DNA of 64,000 bases from Streptomyces sp. DG1A-41 (GTDB lineage Bacteria; Actinomycetota; Actinomycetes; Streptomycetales; Streptomycetaceae), in assembly GCF_037055355.1 (NCBI RefSeq), contig NZ_CP146350.1, forward strand, positions 1 to 64,000. The letters are read 5' to 3'. The stretch's first letter is position 1; the number at the start of each line of letters is the position of its first letter. The notes under the pieces were generated by a model. The model made no database searches and was not told where the DNA came from. It saw nothing but the letters and a program-made list of their open reading frames with translations. The translations under genes were made by a program, and so were the position numbers. Shown piece after piece: positions 17,383 to 26,788 of the stretch.

Positions 17383-17733
17383 GTGAGCGACTTACCTGCG
17401 GGCGTTACAGGCGCCATCGGCCACGCCCTGGCGTTCAACCTGCGCCACCACGGCCAGCAGTTCGGCTTGGACAATCTGCGCTGGACTGACTTGTACGTGG
17501 ACGTGATCACGGCACTGAAGTGGGTTCACTCGGTGGACCCGGCGACGGCCGTATACGTCGCCCGGCGCGCTCTGCAGGACGCAGCCGACGAGGGCGACAA
17601 GCAGCCCGTGCCCCTGAAGGAAGCAGCGCTCTGTCTGCGGCACTCGCTGACGCAGGGCAGCGTGCCGTATGGGAAGTGGTCGGAGGAGCAGGCGGAAGCG
17701 TTCGTGACCGCCGTCCTCCTGGACGTCGACTGA
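17383..17733 (+). CDS. Hypothetical protein (116 aa)
   Basis: Soluble, helical and acidic, without a recognised domain. Features include VTGAIGHALAFNLRHHGQQF near the start and WSEEQAEAFVTAVLLDVD at the end. GTG start with a clear TGAGGAG ribosome-binding site 8 nt upstream. It is followed by a strong hairpin terminator. It lies between two copies of the iteron-like motif and next to the ParB-like gene, so a plasmid-maintenance role is possible, but this is inferred from position only. Confidence 0.7.
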   Translation: MSDLPAGVTGAIGHALAFNLRHHGQQFGLDNLRWTDLYVDVITALKWVHSVDPATAVYVARRALQDAADEGDKQPVPLKEAALCLRHSLTQGSVPYGKWSEEQAEAFVTAVLLDVD

Positions 17734-17755
17734 CGCCCGGGTAGCTCTCCTGACC

Positions 17756-17792
17756 GAAGGGCCCGCTGGCCGTGGTGGCTGGTGGGCCCTTC
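17756..17792 (+). terminator. Hairpin terminator
   Basis: A 9-bp stem (gaagggccc with gggcccttc) around a 19-nt loop that can pair further, located 22 bp after the stop of the 116-residue gene. Confidence 0.65.
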
Positions 17793-17847
17793 GTCGTGGT
17801 TGGGGTGGGGCTGTGAGACGGCCGGGCGCGGCGCGGTGTCCCTTGGC

Positions 17848-17880
17848 TCGCACTGGTGCGAGAGGTGCGACAGGTGCGCC
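17848..17880. repeat. Candidate partition iterons, copy 2
   Basis: Three tandem 9-bp units (tggtgcgag, aggtgcgac, aggtgcgcc) preceded by tcgcac. They end at the stop codon of the ParB-like gene. Similarity to 17271-17294 and placement beside par genes suggest a ParB-binding or parS-like site. Confidence 0.5.
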
Positions 17881-18221
17881 TACTTGCCCTTGATCCGCTG
17901 CTCTACGACGGGCAACTGCTCCAGGGCGACGGCCACCAGGGCGGCCATGATGACGTGCTTCGGCTGCCGGGTGGCGAAGTGGAGTTCTTCGAGGGCCTCG
18001 GCGAGCGCGTCCGCGGACTCCTTCGGCATGTACCAGGAGCGGCGGTCCATCGTCGGCCCCTTGGCCCGTGCGGGCCGCTGTACGGGCGCAGGAGAGGCCG
18101 GGGCGGGCGCCTGCGGTGCGGGGGCGTCTCCGTCGTCTGTACGGGCGTGACGGGACCGCAGCAGTGCGGTGAGGTCCTGGCCCCCGCTGGACGGGGGCGG
18201 CAGCTGCTTGCCGCGGCTCAC
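17880..18221 (-). CDS. Small ParB-like partition protein
   Basis: A 113-residue basic protein. The N-terminal third is a Pro/Ala-rich linker; the C-terminal part holds DRRSWYMPKESADALAEALE, a ribbon-helix-helix-like DNA-binding region, then EELHFATRQPKHVIMAALV. The GTG at 18221 overlaps the parA stop (GTGA), the usual coupling of plasmid parA and a small second gene. A site-binding adaptor for ParA is the best reading; sequence similarity to named families is not certain. With parA truncated, the system is probably inactive. Confidence 0.6.
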   Translation of the reverse strand: MSRGKQLPPPSSGGQDLTALLRSRHARTDDGDAPAPQAPAPASPAPVQRPARAKGPTMDRRSWYMPKESADALAEALEELHFATRQPKHVIMAALVAVALEQLPVVEQRIKGK

Positions 18222-18490
18222 TTCCCACCCCCCAGGGCTTTGGCCAGTGCCCGGTACGCCTGGGCGTGCTCGGAGTCGGGGGCGTAGTCGATCACGGTCC
18301 GCCCCGAGCGCCACGCCTCGGTGACGACGACACCCAGCGGCACCGTGCCGAGGATCGGCAGCCCCTCCAGCTGCTCGAGCTCCGCGAGCACGGACTCCGC
18401 CAACTTCGTCGTAGGCCGGCGCAGCAGGGACACGACCAGGCCGTGAAGCTCGAGCGGCTTGTCGCGCAGGTCAGCTTCCATGTCGGCGAT
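18218..18490 (-). pseudogene. ParA-family ATPase, C-terminal fragment
   Basis: Only the last 90 or so residues remain: DMEADLRDKPLELHGLVVSL, LEGLPILGTVPLGVVVTEAW and YAPDSEHAQAYRALAKALG, which match ParA proteins of streptomycete plasmids. The Walker A and B region is missing. Upstream, in the same minus frame, the sequence is the antisense of a methyltransferase tail, so the gene was cut by a recombination event near 18490-18505. Confidence 0.75.
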
Positions 18491-18506
18491 GCATCGCGGT
18501 TGAAGA

Positions 18507-18673
18507 CTGAGGGCTATGGCGGGCACCCGATGAAGGTCTATGTCCATCGCCGGCAGCACCATCAGACGATTGAGTGGCTTAACGAAGCCGGCTTCGCCGT
18601 CGAGGCGCACAAGACTCTCACCTCTGCCGAGAGCAAGCTGGGAGGGATCACCCTCGCGCGTCGTCAACCGTGA
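18507..18673 (+). pseudogene. SAM-dependent methyltransferase, C-terminal fragment
   Basis: The last 55 residues of a class I methyltransferase: HPMKVYVHRR, TIEWLNEAGFAVEAH and ESKLGGITLARRQ, then a stop. The SAM-binding part is absent. It joins the truncated parA head to tail. Not functional. Confidence 0.7.
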
Positions 18674-18703
18674 GCGGCTCCGCCTGTCGCGTGGCGGAGC
18701 CGA

Positions 18704-18957
18704 TCAGGTGGTCCGTGCGGCGATCTCGCCGAAGGTTGGCAGGCCCAGGTGGATGACTGAGGGCTTGAGAGCGGCATCGAGCTGGGTCAACTTGTCCTCG
18801 GCGCCGGCCAGGCTGATCTCCAGGCCCTCGACCTCGCCGAGCCAGCCCTCCCGCTGAGCTTCGGCGATCCGGTCGAGCAGGTTGTCGCGGATCTCGGTCA
18901 GACGGTCTCGCTGGGACGGCTCGGGCCGGAGGAGCGAACATCGAACGCAAGCTTCTC
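18704..18957 (-). pseudogene. Tyrosine recombinase/integrase, C-terminal fragment
   Basis: The frame reads VRCSLLRPEPSQRDRLTEIR, then REGWLGEVEGLEISLAGAED and KLTQLD. This is the helical tail of many streptomycete integrases. The catalytic domain is gone and a stop lies just upstream. Family assignment is from memory of the tail pattern. Confidence 0.6.
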
Positions 18958-19040
18958 TGAACTAAGGCTTGGTCCCCGCGCCGCGCGGGAGGCTCTCCAC
19001 TGATGCACGCATGACTACCGAGTGCCCTCCCGTCGCCCCG

Positions 19041-19262
19041 TCAGCTCCTGCGTCCGACTGCCTTCGCTCGGCCGCGTGCCCAGCCCGCGACAACCGTGCC
19101 GATGGCGACGGCGACGAGGTAGGCGGTGATGCTCGCCGCGAATCCGCCTGGCAGCCAGCCGAGTAGGCCAGCGTCGCTGTGGTCGACAAGCTGGCGGATC
19201 GCTCCCTGCCCCCCAAGGACGAGGAGAGCCACACCGAGGACCTGTAAGACGTCGTACTTCAC
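19041..19262 (-). CDS. Small two-helix membrane protein
   Basis: 73 residues with two hydrophobic segments (VLQVLGVALLVLGGQGA and FAASITAYLVAVAIGTVVAG) and a basic C-terminus, so likely an integral membrane protein. Start is a GTG at 19262 with GAAGGGA upstream. It lies 17 bp after the MerR-type regulator and is probably co-transcribed with it. Unknown function; a small transporter accessory or stress protein is possible. Confidence 0.65.
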   Translation of the reverse strand: MKYDVLQVLGVALLVLGGQGAIRQLVDHSDAGLLGWLPGGFAASITAYLVAVAIGTVVAGWARGRAKAVGRRS

Positions 19263-19279
19263 GTGATTCCCTTCGGAGT

Positions 19280-20233
19280 TCAAGAGGTCGCTGCCGTGGC
19301 GGAAGCACCGCGAAGAACGGTGGTGAACCACGTGTAGACGGGAGCGAGTGTGGGGGATGCAGGCCATCCGTTGATCGTCGCCAGGAGCTGCCAATAGCGC
19401 TTGGCGTGCGGGTCAACGGTCATCTGCAGGCGGGCGACGAGCCAGCGGCGCAGATCACCGTCGCCAGCGCGGTCGAACGCGTGGCCGTAGAGACTGCCCA
19501 GTGATTCAGCAGGGGGTGCGGCTTTGGCGGAGGCGGGGAGGATGCCGGCGGATACAGCTTCGTCGATGCGTTCACGCATCGCTTGATCGAGGTCGTCGTG
19601 CAGGGCGCTGACGTCCCGCTGGGCAGGCTCTTTCGCCTGCTCCTCAGCTATGCGCTGTACCGCGGTACGGAAGTCTGGGTTCTGGCAGAGTTCGGCGAGT
19701 TCCACCCAGGCCCTGACCTGTTCAGGCGTGGGATCGTCGGGGAGCTCGGGCAGTGCGGATCGCATCAGGGTCACGAACTCGGGGTTGGCGTCAAGACCTG
19801 TGAAGGTGTCGTCGATGAAGTCGGTTACGAGCCGGCGTTGTTCGGACTGGGACAGCGTCGCGAGTCGATGCATGAGGTCCATCTCCATGGTGGTGGTCGG
19901 GCCGCGTCTGGCAACTGCTCGTAGTACTGCCCGGCGCAGGCGGAGGGTCTGGATCTGTACGTCCAGGGCGTCGGCGTGTGCTTCGGCGACTTCCGGTATG
20001 GATGCCTCCCGGTCCAGCACCTTGCGCACGGTCGCCAGGTCGAGCCCGAGATCGCGCAGCGTGCGGGCCAGTTGCAGTCGTGCGAGTGCGTCGAGGCCGT
20101 AAAGCCGGTAGCCCGCCGGGCTGCGGTCGGTCGGCGGGACGATGCCCTGGTCGGAGTAGTACCGGATGGTCTTTACCGTCAGACCGGTCCGGCGGGATAG
20201 TCCTCCGATGGAATAGAGCGTGCCGCTGTCCAT
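19280..20233 (-). CDS. MerR-family transcriptional regulator
   Basis: 317 residues. The N-terminal winged helix-turn-helix is clear (YSIGGLSRRTGLTVKTIRYY, PAGYRLYGLDALARL), followed by the dimerisation coiled coil with VRKVLDREASIPEV. The remaining 200 residues are a long helical effector domain of unknown ligand, without the Cys pattern of metal sensors. ATG start at 20233. The promoter has a MerR-like dyad near -35, which suggests autoregulation. It heads an operon with the small membrane protein. Confidence 0.88.
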   Translation of the reverse strand: MDSGTLYSIGGLSRRTGLTVKTIRYYSDQGIVPPTDRSPAGYRLYGLDALARLQLARTLRDLGLDLATVRKVLDREASIPEVAEAHADALDVQIQTLRLRRAVLRAVARRGPTTTMEMDLMHRLATLSQSEQRRLVTDFIDDTFTGLDANPEFVTLMRSALPELPDDPTPEQVRAWVELAELCQNPDFRTAVQRIAEEQAKEPAQRDVSALHDDLDQAMRERIDEAVSAGILPASAKAAPPAESLGSLYGHAFDRAGDGDLRRWLVARLQMTVDPHAKRYWQLLATINGWPASPTLAPVYTWFTTVLRGASATAATS

Positions 20234-20248
20234 GCCCCCAGCTTGGCG

Positions 20249-20270
20249 TCTCCCCCCACGGGAGAGTCAA
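20249..20270 (-). promoter_or_regulatory. Promoter/operator of the MerR gene
   Basis: Read on the minus strand: TTGACTCTCCCG TGGGGGGAGA. A consensus-like -35 (TTGACT) overlaps an inverted repeat (TCTCCC with GGGAGA), the arrangement used by MerR regulators. Confidence 0.5.
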
Positions 20271-20362
20271 CCGGGCATTCCGAGGTGAACGGCACGCCGG
20301 GCTGTGGGGACACCTGGGCATCAAGGTGCTTGAGCTTGTTCTCGGCGTCGGCAAGACGGCAG

Positions 20363-20600
20363 GTCCCGTTCGACAAGGCGCGCGTTTTCCTCTACGCCTA
20401 CCGGCACAGCTACGCCCAGCGGCACGCCGACGCCGGCGTCGCACCCGACGTGCTCAAGGAGTTGATGGACCACCGCCAGCTCAGCACGACACAGGGCTAT
20501 TACCGAGTCGGCCAGCAACGCCGGCGGGAGGCCGTCGAGCGGGTCACGGCCATACAGTTCGACCGCCACGCTGCGGGCAAGGCCGTGCACCGCGTCTTCG
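20363..20600 (+). pseudogene. Tyrosine recombinase catalytic fragment
   Basis: Contains AYRHSYAQRHADAGVAPDVL, LMDHRQLSTTQGYYRV and REAVERVTAIQFDRH, the HxxR, H and Tyr catalytic boxes of a site-specific recombinase. No N-terminal domain precedes it. The frame runs on into the next gene by chance. A short minus-strand piece (LADAENKLKHLDAQ, about 20310-20360) resembles another integrase tail. Confidence 0.65.
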
Positions 20601-20732
20601 CCTCCTGCGGCCAGGAAGCGTTCCTCGAGGGCCACGTCCACGCTCTCAGCGTGCTGGGCGGTTATGTGGGTGACAGCTCTTCCGCGATCTCATGTTGCCG
20701 GTCAGGATGGTCGCTCCCGTCGAGGAGCGCGT

Positions 20733-21754
20733 ATGGCCTGGCAGCCGCAGTTGGTACGACGCGTCGATGCCGCGGGGAACCCCGCGGCATCGCTCGGACA
20801 TGCCCTGGTCGACGACTATCTGGAGTTCGTGGCGGCACGCTGCCGGCCGAACACCCTGCTGGCGACCGCCTACGATCTGAAGGTCTTCTTCTCGGTGGTG
20901 CCCAGGAGCCGGCCGACGTCGTCACCGCGGACATCTTCGCGTTCATCACCGCACAGAAGAAGCCGCGGCGAGGACCGAAGGTCGTCCGGCTCGAAGACGG
21001 TGAAGCAGGGCTCTCGGCCCGCACGATCAAGCGCAGGCTCGCCAGTATCTCGGGGTTGTTCGGCTACCTGATGACCCGCGATGACCTCGCCATCGACCGC
21101 AATCCGGTGCCGACGGGGCTGGCGACCCGCCGTCGCGGCGGCAACCGAGGGGCGCCGCTGCTGCGCACGCCCCGCACTCTTCCGCGGGTCCTCGGGCCGG
21201 GCGAGGTCGAGGCGGTGCTCGGTGCGGTGAACACCGCCCGGGATCGGGCCATGGTCCTTGCGATGCTGCTGGGCGGACTGCGCCGCTGCGAGGTCCTCGG
21301 CCTGAAGCTGGGGGACCTGTCACCGGGTGAGCGTCGGGTCTTCATCAACGAGGGCAAGGGCGGGCATCAGCGTCTGATACCCGTCTCCGCGCAGTTCTTC
21401 GCCGCGGTCGGCGACTACCTGGACTGGGAGCGTCCGCCGGTCGACCATGACCAGTTGTTCGTCGTCCTGCGCGGGCCGACCCGCGGCCGGCCGCTCTCGG
21501 CCGACGGTTTGGACGAGATCCTCGACGGCGTCCGGAAGCGGACCGGACTGGCGAAGTTGACCTGCCACCAGCTCCGGCACACTTGCCTGACCCGGCTGCG
21601 TGAGGCGGGCATGGCCCTGGAGGCGGTACAGGCCCAGGCCGGACACCGCTCCATCGAATCGACCCGCATCTACATCCACCTGGCGAACAGCTGGCTCGTC
21701 GAGCAGTACCTGCAGGCGAGCGCCGCCATCGACGCCGACCGGGCGGGCAGCTGA
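20733..21754 (+). pseudogene. Tyrosine recombinase, Tn554 TnpA-like, frameshifted
   Basis: First of two tandem recombinases. ATG at 20733 has GAGGAG upstream. The N-terminal core-binding domain (ALVDDYLEFVAARCRPNTL, TAYDLKVFFSVV) shifts frame near 20900 to EPADVVTADIFAFI. The catalytic domain is whole: LGGLRRCEVLGL, HQLRHTCLTRLREAG, AGHRSIESTRIYIHL. The loss of one base separates binding and catalytic parts. The stop overlaps the next start (TGATG). Confidence 0.75.
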
Positions 21755-23583
21755 TGCGCCGGGCCCGCGCCGCGGCCCTGCCGATCGTGCGCCCCGACCT
21801 CGTCGAGTCCTACCTCGCCCACCGGGCCGCGCAGGGCATGAACACCGACCACAAGGTCCGCTGGGGCGCCCGCGCCCTGCTCGCCGCAGTGCCCGACCTG
21901 ACCGACTTCTGTCGCCTGCCGCTGGACCAGCAGCTCGCCTTCAACCACGAGACCCACCGCTTCATCAGCTGGCTGGCGGTGACCGGCAGGATGCAGCCGG
22001 GCGCCGACTACCTGGTCGCCCGCCGTCCGCGACTGGGCATCGTGCTCGCGCGAACGGAGCCGGAACTGCACCTGCGGTTCATGGAGACCGCCCGCACACT
22101 CAGCTTCCGCGACGCCGTGGCGATGACCCAGTTCAACCTGCTGGGCCACTTCATCGCGCTGTTCGGCAAACCGCCGGACCAGCTGCAGCAGAGAGACTGG
22201 GACAAGGGGCGCCGCCTGCTGCTGGAGGCAGCCCGCCGCATCCCCAACCGCGGCGTCAAGGCCCTGTCCACCGCCCTGTTCAACCTTGAAGCGACGCTGT
22301 TTCACTGCGAGTTGACCGACCAGCTCCCACGCCGCCGTTCCCCGGACCGGGCCGACACCCGGGCCATGGAGTGGGCCCAGGTCCCGCCCGGGATGACCGA
22401 CACGATGCAGCACTACCTGCGGCAGATCGCCGGCACCCTGCGGCCGGGCACCGTGAAGAACGCCGAGCTGACACTGCGGGAGTTCGCCCTGCTGGTCGCT
22501 ACCGAAGACACGGCCGTGACCTGCGTCGCCCAGCTCAAACGGAGGCACGTCGAACGCTATCGGCAGTGGCTGCTGGAGCGGCCGGCTGCCCGCGGCGGTC
22601 CGCTGCACCGACACACCGTCCGCGACCGGCTGAGCAAACTCCGCGGGTTCTTCAGTCGCCTGGATGAGTGGGATGCCGCCGACCGGCCGCCCCGTCAGCT
22701 GGTGTTCGACAGCGACTTCCCGATCGCGGACGAACCGCTGCCGCGTTTCCTCGACGACGCGGCGGCCGCCAAGCTGCTGGCCGCCGCCCGTAAGGATCCT
22801 GATCCGTTCGCCCGGTTGGCCATCGAGATCCTGGCCCGCACCGGGATGCGCCGCAGCGAGATGCTCGGTCTCACCGTCGACGCGGTCGTGCAGATCGGCT
22901 CCGCCTACTGGCTCCGCGTCCCGGTCGGCAAAATGCACACCGACCGCTACGTTCCCCTGCACCCGCAGCTGATGACGCTGCTGGACGACTGGCTGCTGCA
23001 CCGGCCCGAAGGACTACGCTCCAACCTGCTGTTCACCGACCACGGCCGCCCCGTCAACGCCTCCCGCATCGAGGCCGCCGTCCGCAAGGCCGCCGAGCGG
23101 GCCGGCCTGGGCCGGGTCACGCCGCACCAGCTCAGACATACTCTGGCCACCCAGGCGATCAACCGGGGCATGTCCCTGGAGGCCATCGCAGCACTCCTTG
23201 GCCACCGGTCACTGTCCATGACACGTGTTTACGCGCGGATCGCCGACCGGACCGTGGCCGACGAGTACTTCGCGGTCTCGGAGAAGGTGGAGTCCCTCTA
23301 CGACGCCCCGCGCCAGCTGCCGGCGGACGCGGAGGGCTCGGAGATGGCCAAGCTCCGCCGGGAGATGCACCGCCGCATGCTCGGCAACGGCTACTGCGCT
23401 CGCCCCGTCGAGATGGACTGCCACTTCGAGTCGATCTGCGAGTCCTGCACGTTCTTCGTCACCACGATCGAGTTCCGGCCCACTCTCGAACGCCAGCGAG
23501 ACGACGCGGCCACCAAGGGACAGGTCACACGCGAGCAGATCTTCGACAGCTTGCTGACCCGTCTCGACGGAGAAGCTGGATGA
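21754..23583 (+). CDS. Tyrosine recombinase, Tn554 TnpB-like
   Basis: 609 residues, close to TnpB of the Tn554 group, which act with TnpA to cut and join transposon ends. Catalytic boxes are intact: ARTGMRRSEMLGL, HQLRHTLATQAINRG and LGHRSLSMTRVYARI. A Cys-containing tail (MDCHFESICESCTFFV) follows and may bind metal. Translation is coupled to the frameshifted TnpA-like gene. No complete third gene (TnpC) follows; only a 28-codon open stretch is seen after 23583. No attachment ends were identified. Confidence 0.82.
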   Translation: MRRARAAALPIVRPDLVESYLAHRAAQGMNTDHKVRWGARALLAAVPDLTDFCRLPLDQQLAFNHETHRFISWLAVTGRMQPGADYLVARRPRLGIVLARTEPELHLRFMETARTLSFRDAVAMTQFNLLGHFIALFGKPPDQLQQRDWDKGRRLLLEAARRIPNRGVKALSTALFNLEATLFHCELTDQLPRRRSPDRADTRAMEWAQVPPGMTDTMQHYLRQIAGTLRPGTVKNAELTLREFALLVATEDTAVTCVAQLKRRHVERYRQWLLERPAARGGPLHRHTVRDRLSKLRGFFSRLDEWDAADRPPRQLVFDSDFPIADEPLPRFLDDAAAAKLLAAARKDPDPFARLAIEILARTGMRRSEMLGLTVDAVVQIGSAYWLRVPVGKMHTDRYVPLHPQLMTLLDDWLLHRPEGLRSNLLFTDHGRPVNASRIEAAVRKAAERAGLGRVTPHQLRHTLATQAINRGMSLEAIAALLGHRSLSMTRVYARIADRTVADEYFAVSEKVESLYDAPRQLPADAEGSEMAKLRREMHRRMLGNGYCARPVEMDCHFESICESCTFFVTTIEFRPTLERQRDDAATKGQVTREQIFDSLLTRLDGEAG

Positions 23584-23695
23584 CCATGCCCCGCGTCAGG
23601 GCCGTCCAAAACGCAATCAACTCGCTGGATGCTCCCACAGGTCGGCTGCCATGCTCCACGGCGTGACGTGATTCCACTCGCCAAGGAGATTCGAA

Positions 23696-24631
23696 ATGAG
23701 CACGCCGACAGCGGTCGAGGTCCCAAAGCCTCTGGCGGAGTCATACGCCAGAGGCTTCGGCGCGGAAGGCAGGGCCTGGATCGCCGCACTCCCCGCGCTG
23801 GCTGCTGACTTCCTGGACCGCTAGGAACTGAAACGGGACGGCGAGACCAGAGCCGGGGAAGCCTCGCTGGTGCTGCCGGTGCTGCGCAAAGACGGCACGC
23901 GCGCAGTCCTCAAATTCCAGATGCCCAGGGAGGAGACCACCGCCGCACTCATCGGGCTGCGCACCTGGAACGGTGAAGGGATGGTGCGGCTGCTCGACCA
24001 CGATCCCGAGAGCAGCACCATGCTGCTGGAGTGGCTGGACGGTGCCCGCACCCTGGCCTCGATCGAGGACGACGACGTCGCGATGACCATCCTCGCCCAG
24101 CTCCAGGCGCGGTTGGTCTCCGTCCCCGCTCCGCAGGAACTGCGAACCCTCAGTGACATCGCCACCGAGATGCTGCAGCAGGTTCCGCATGCGGTCACGG
24201 CTCTGGCCGACTCTGCCGACCAGCAACTCGTGCGTGGCTGGGCGTCGGCCGTGGCCGAACTGGTCAGCGAACCCGGCGACCGGATCCTCCACTGGGACCT
24301 GCACTACGACAACGTCCTCGCCGCGGAGCGCGAGCCGTGGCTCGCCATTGATCCTGAGCCGCTAGCCGGAGATCCCGGCTTCGACTTGTGGCCAGCCCTG
24401 GACAGCCGGTGGGACGACGTCGTCGCGAAAGGTGACCCTTCGCGCGTGGTGTGACGCCGCTTTGACATGCTCACCGAGGTTCTCGGCCTGGACCGTGGGC
24501 GGGCGGCGGGCTGGACCCGGGGCCGGCTGCTGCAGAACGCCCTGTGGGACATCACGGATGGCGAGACTGCGCTCGCACCGTCCTCCATCGCCATTGCAGA
24601 ATCCCTGCCGAACCGTTCCCGGCCCCGTTGA
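23696..24631 (+). pseudogene. Aminoglycoside/hydroxyurea-type phosphotransferase with two nonsense codons
   Basis: Kinase of the APH(6)/hydroxyurea group. Recognisable parts are GTRAVLKFQMP, the catalytic loop ILHWDLHYDNVLA, AIDPEPLAGDPGFDLWPAL and the tail GWTRGRLLQNALWDI. The start has AAGGAG at proper spacing. An in-frame TAG at 23822-23824 and TGA at 24452-24454 interrupt the gene; the frame is otherwise maintained to 24631. Both look like single transitions (for example CGA to TGA). A perfect 12-bp inverted repeat at 23726-23757 lies in the first codons. Confidence 0.82.
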
Positions 24632-24749
24632 GACTGAAGATCCACGGCCGATTCCTCACGCCCTGACCGCACCGCCGCGCTCGGCCAGGCCACAACGAGA
24701 GCGTGTTGCCAGCTTCAGGGCTTGACATCGAGACCCGCATATCAGAGGA

Positions 24750-25793
24750 GTGCCGACCGGCAAGGTCCGTTACGACAACCTTCGCTCCGCGGTCTCCCGG
24801 GTGCTGAGCTCGCGGTCCCGCGTGGAGAACGAGAGGTGGACCGCGTTCCGGTCGCACTTCGGCATCGATGCTGCGTATTGCCTGCCCGGCATCGAGGGCG
24901 CCCACGAGAAGGGCGGGGTGGAGGGGCAGATCGGCTGGTTCCGCCGCAATCACATGGTCCCTGTCCCCGAGGTCGCCTCCCTCGCCGAGCTCAACGCGAT
25001 GATCGAGCGGTGGGATGAGGAGGATGAACGGCGCCGGATCGGCTCCCGGCCACGGCCGGTGAGCGAGTACTTCGCCGTCGAACGGCCGCTGCTGCAACCG
25101 TTACCGGACGACCCTTTCGAGACGGGGAGGCTGTTCAGCCTGCGGGTGGACCGCTTCAGTCAGATCAGCGTCCGCACTAATCGCTACTCGGTGCCGGTGC
25201 GGCTGATCGGGCGGACTGTTCGGGCCATGCTTCACGCCTCTGAGCTGGTGGTTTACGACGGTCAGCTGGAGGTCGCCCGTCATGAACGGCTGATCGCCAA
25301 GGGGCAGACCCGGCTGGATCTGGACCACTACCTGGAAGCCCTGGTCCGCAAGCCTGGAGCGTTTCCCGGGGCCACCGCCCTTGAACAGGCCCGTTCCGCA
25401 GGGAAGTTCACGCCCGTCCATGACGCGTGGTGGCAGGCGGCGAAGGCTGCCCACGGCGAACGGGACGGCACCCGGGCCCTGATCGAGGTCCTGCTGATGG
25501 GCCGCCACGTTTCCCACGAACACCTGGTCGCCGGGCTTGTCTCCGCGCTCAGGGCCGGCGCCCTGACCGCGGACGCCGTCGCCTTGGAGGCACGGAAGGC
25601 GGCCGAAGCCGACGAGGTCGCGGATCTTGTCCCGGCCAAGCCGGACCGGACGAACGTGACCTCGCTGACCGAACGGCGGCTGGCCCAGCTGCCGCCCGAC
25701 ACCCGGCCGCTGCCCTCGGTCGCGGCCTACGACCAGCTGCTGCGAGCACGGCAGCGGGCCGATCGCCCCGCCATCCAGGGAGAGATGCCGTGA
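24750..25793 (+). pseudogene. IS21-family IstA transposase, N-terminally truncated
   Basis: 347 residues of the C-terminal two thirds: PTGKVRYDNLRSAVSRVL, GAHEKGGVEGQIGWFRRNH and the core-adjacent FSLRVDRFSQISVRTNRYSV. The HTH domain and the first catalytic Asp are missing, so the transposase is probably dead. Overlaps istB by GTGA. The IS21 left end was not found. Confidence 0.8.
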
Positions 25794-26587
25794 CCCTCAA
25801 ACGCCACCGCGGGCTGACCGAACAAGCGGCCGAAGCTGCTGTCGACCAGGCATGCCGCATGCTCCGGCTGCCCACCATCCGGGCCCAGTTCCCCGACCTG
25901 GCCGAAGCTGCCGCCCGCGACCAGATGTCGTATCGCGGGTTCCTCGCCGAGCTGCTGATGGCCGAGTGTGACGATCGGGCCCGCCGACGCTCCGAACGAC
26001 GCATCAAGGCGGCGCAGTTCCCGCGGGAGAAGTCGCTGCGGGCCTTCGACTTCGAGGCCAACGGGAACGTCGACGCTGCGGTCATCCACACCTTGGCGTC
26101 CTGCGAGTGGGTCAAGAAGGGCCTGCCGCTCTGCCTGATCGGCGACTCGGGCACCGGCAAGTCGCACCTGCTGATCGGACTCGGGACCGAGGCTGCGATG
26201 GCCGGCTTCCGGGTCCGCTACACACTCGCTACCAAACTGGTCAACGAGCTGGTTGAGGCCGCGGACGAGAAGATCCTGACCAAGACCATCGCCCGCTACG
26301 GGCGTGTCGATCTGCTCTGCATTGATGAACTCGGCTACATGGAGCTGGACCGCAGGGGCGCTGAGCTGCTGTTCCAGGTGCTGACGGAACGCGAAGAGAA
26401 GAACAGCGTCGCCATCGCCTCCAACGAGTCGTTCGGCGGGTGGACGAAAACGTTCACAGAGCCGCGGCTCTGCGCAGCCATCGTCGACCGTCTCACCTTC
26501 GGCGGGAACATCATCGAGACCGGCACCGATTCCTACCGGCTCGCCAGCACCAGGGCCGCCCGAGCCCGGGACGCTGCCGCGGGTTGA
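25790..26587 (+). CDS. istB: IS21-family IstB helper ATPase
   Basis: 265 residues. Walker A is GDSGTGKSHL and Walker B is LLCIDELGYM, with sensor region VAIASNESFGGW and TFGGNIIETGTDSYRL. It is full length for IstB, which binds DNA and helps target choice. GTG start overlaps the istA stop. A shorter copy of a related istB lies at 46396-46730. No right IS end is clear in the next 200 bp. Confidence 0.88.
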   Translation: MTLKRHRGLTEQAAEAAVDQACRMLRLPTIRAQFPDLAEAAARDQMSYRGFLAELLMAECDDRARRRSERRIKAAQFPREKSLRAFDFEANGNVDAAVIHTLASCEWVKKGLPLCLIGDSGTGKSHLLIGLGTEAAMAGFRVRYTLATKLVNELVEAADEKILTKTIARYGRVDLLCIDELGYMELDRRGAELLFQVLTEREEKNSVAIASNESFGGWTKTFTEPRLCAAIVDRLTFGGNIIETGTDSYRLASTRAARARDAAAG

Positions 26588-26788
26588 CCCACACATCGTC
26601 GTTACGACGGTGATCATCCACGGTCGGTGGGTCCCGGTCCCCACGTCGGCGACTGGGCCGGGGCCGGGTTGGATGCCACGACCGCTCGACGTAGTGACCA
26701 TGCCCCAGCCCGCGCAGACCACAGGTGGCGAAACTTGCCGCCTGTGACGCTCAGGGGATTTTTCTGTGGATGGCGACGAGGCGTGTCT

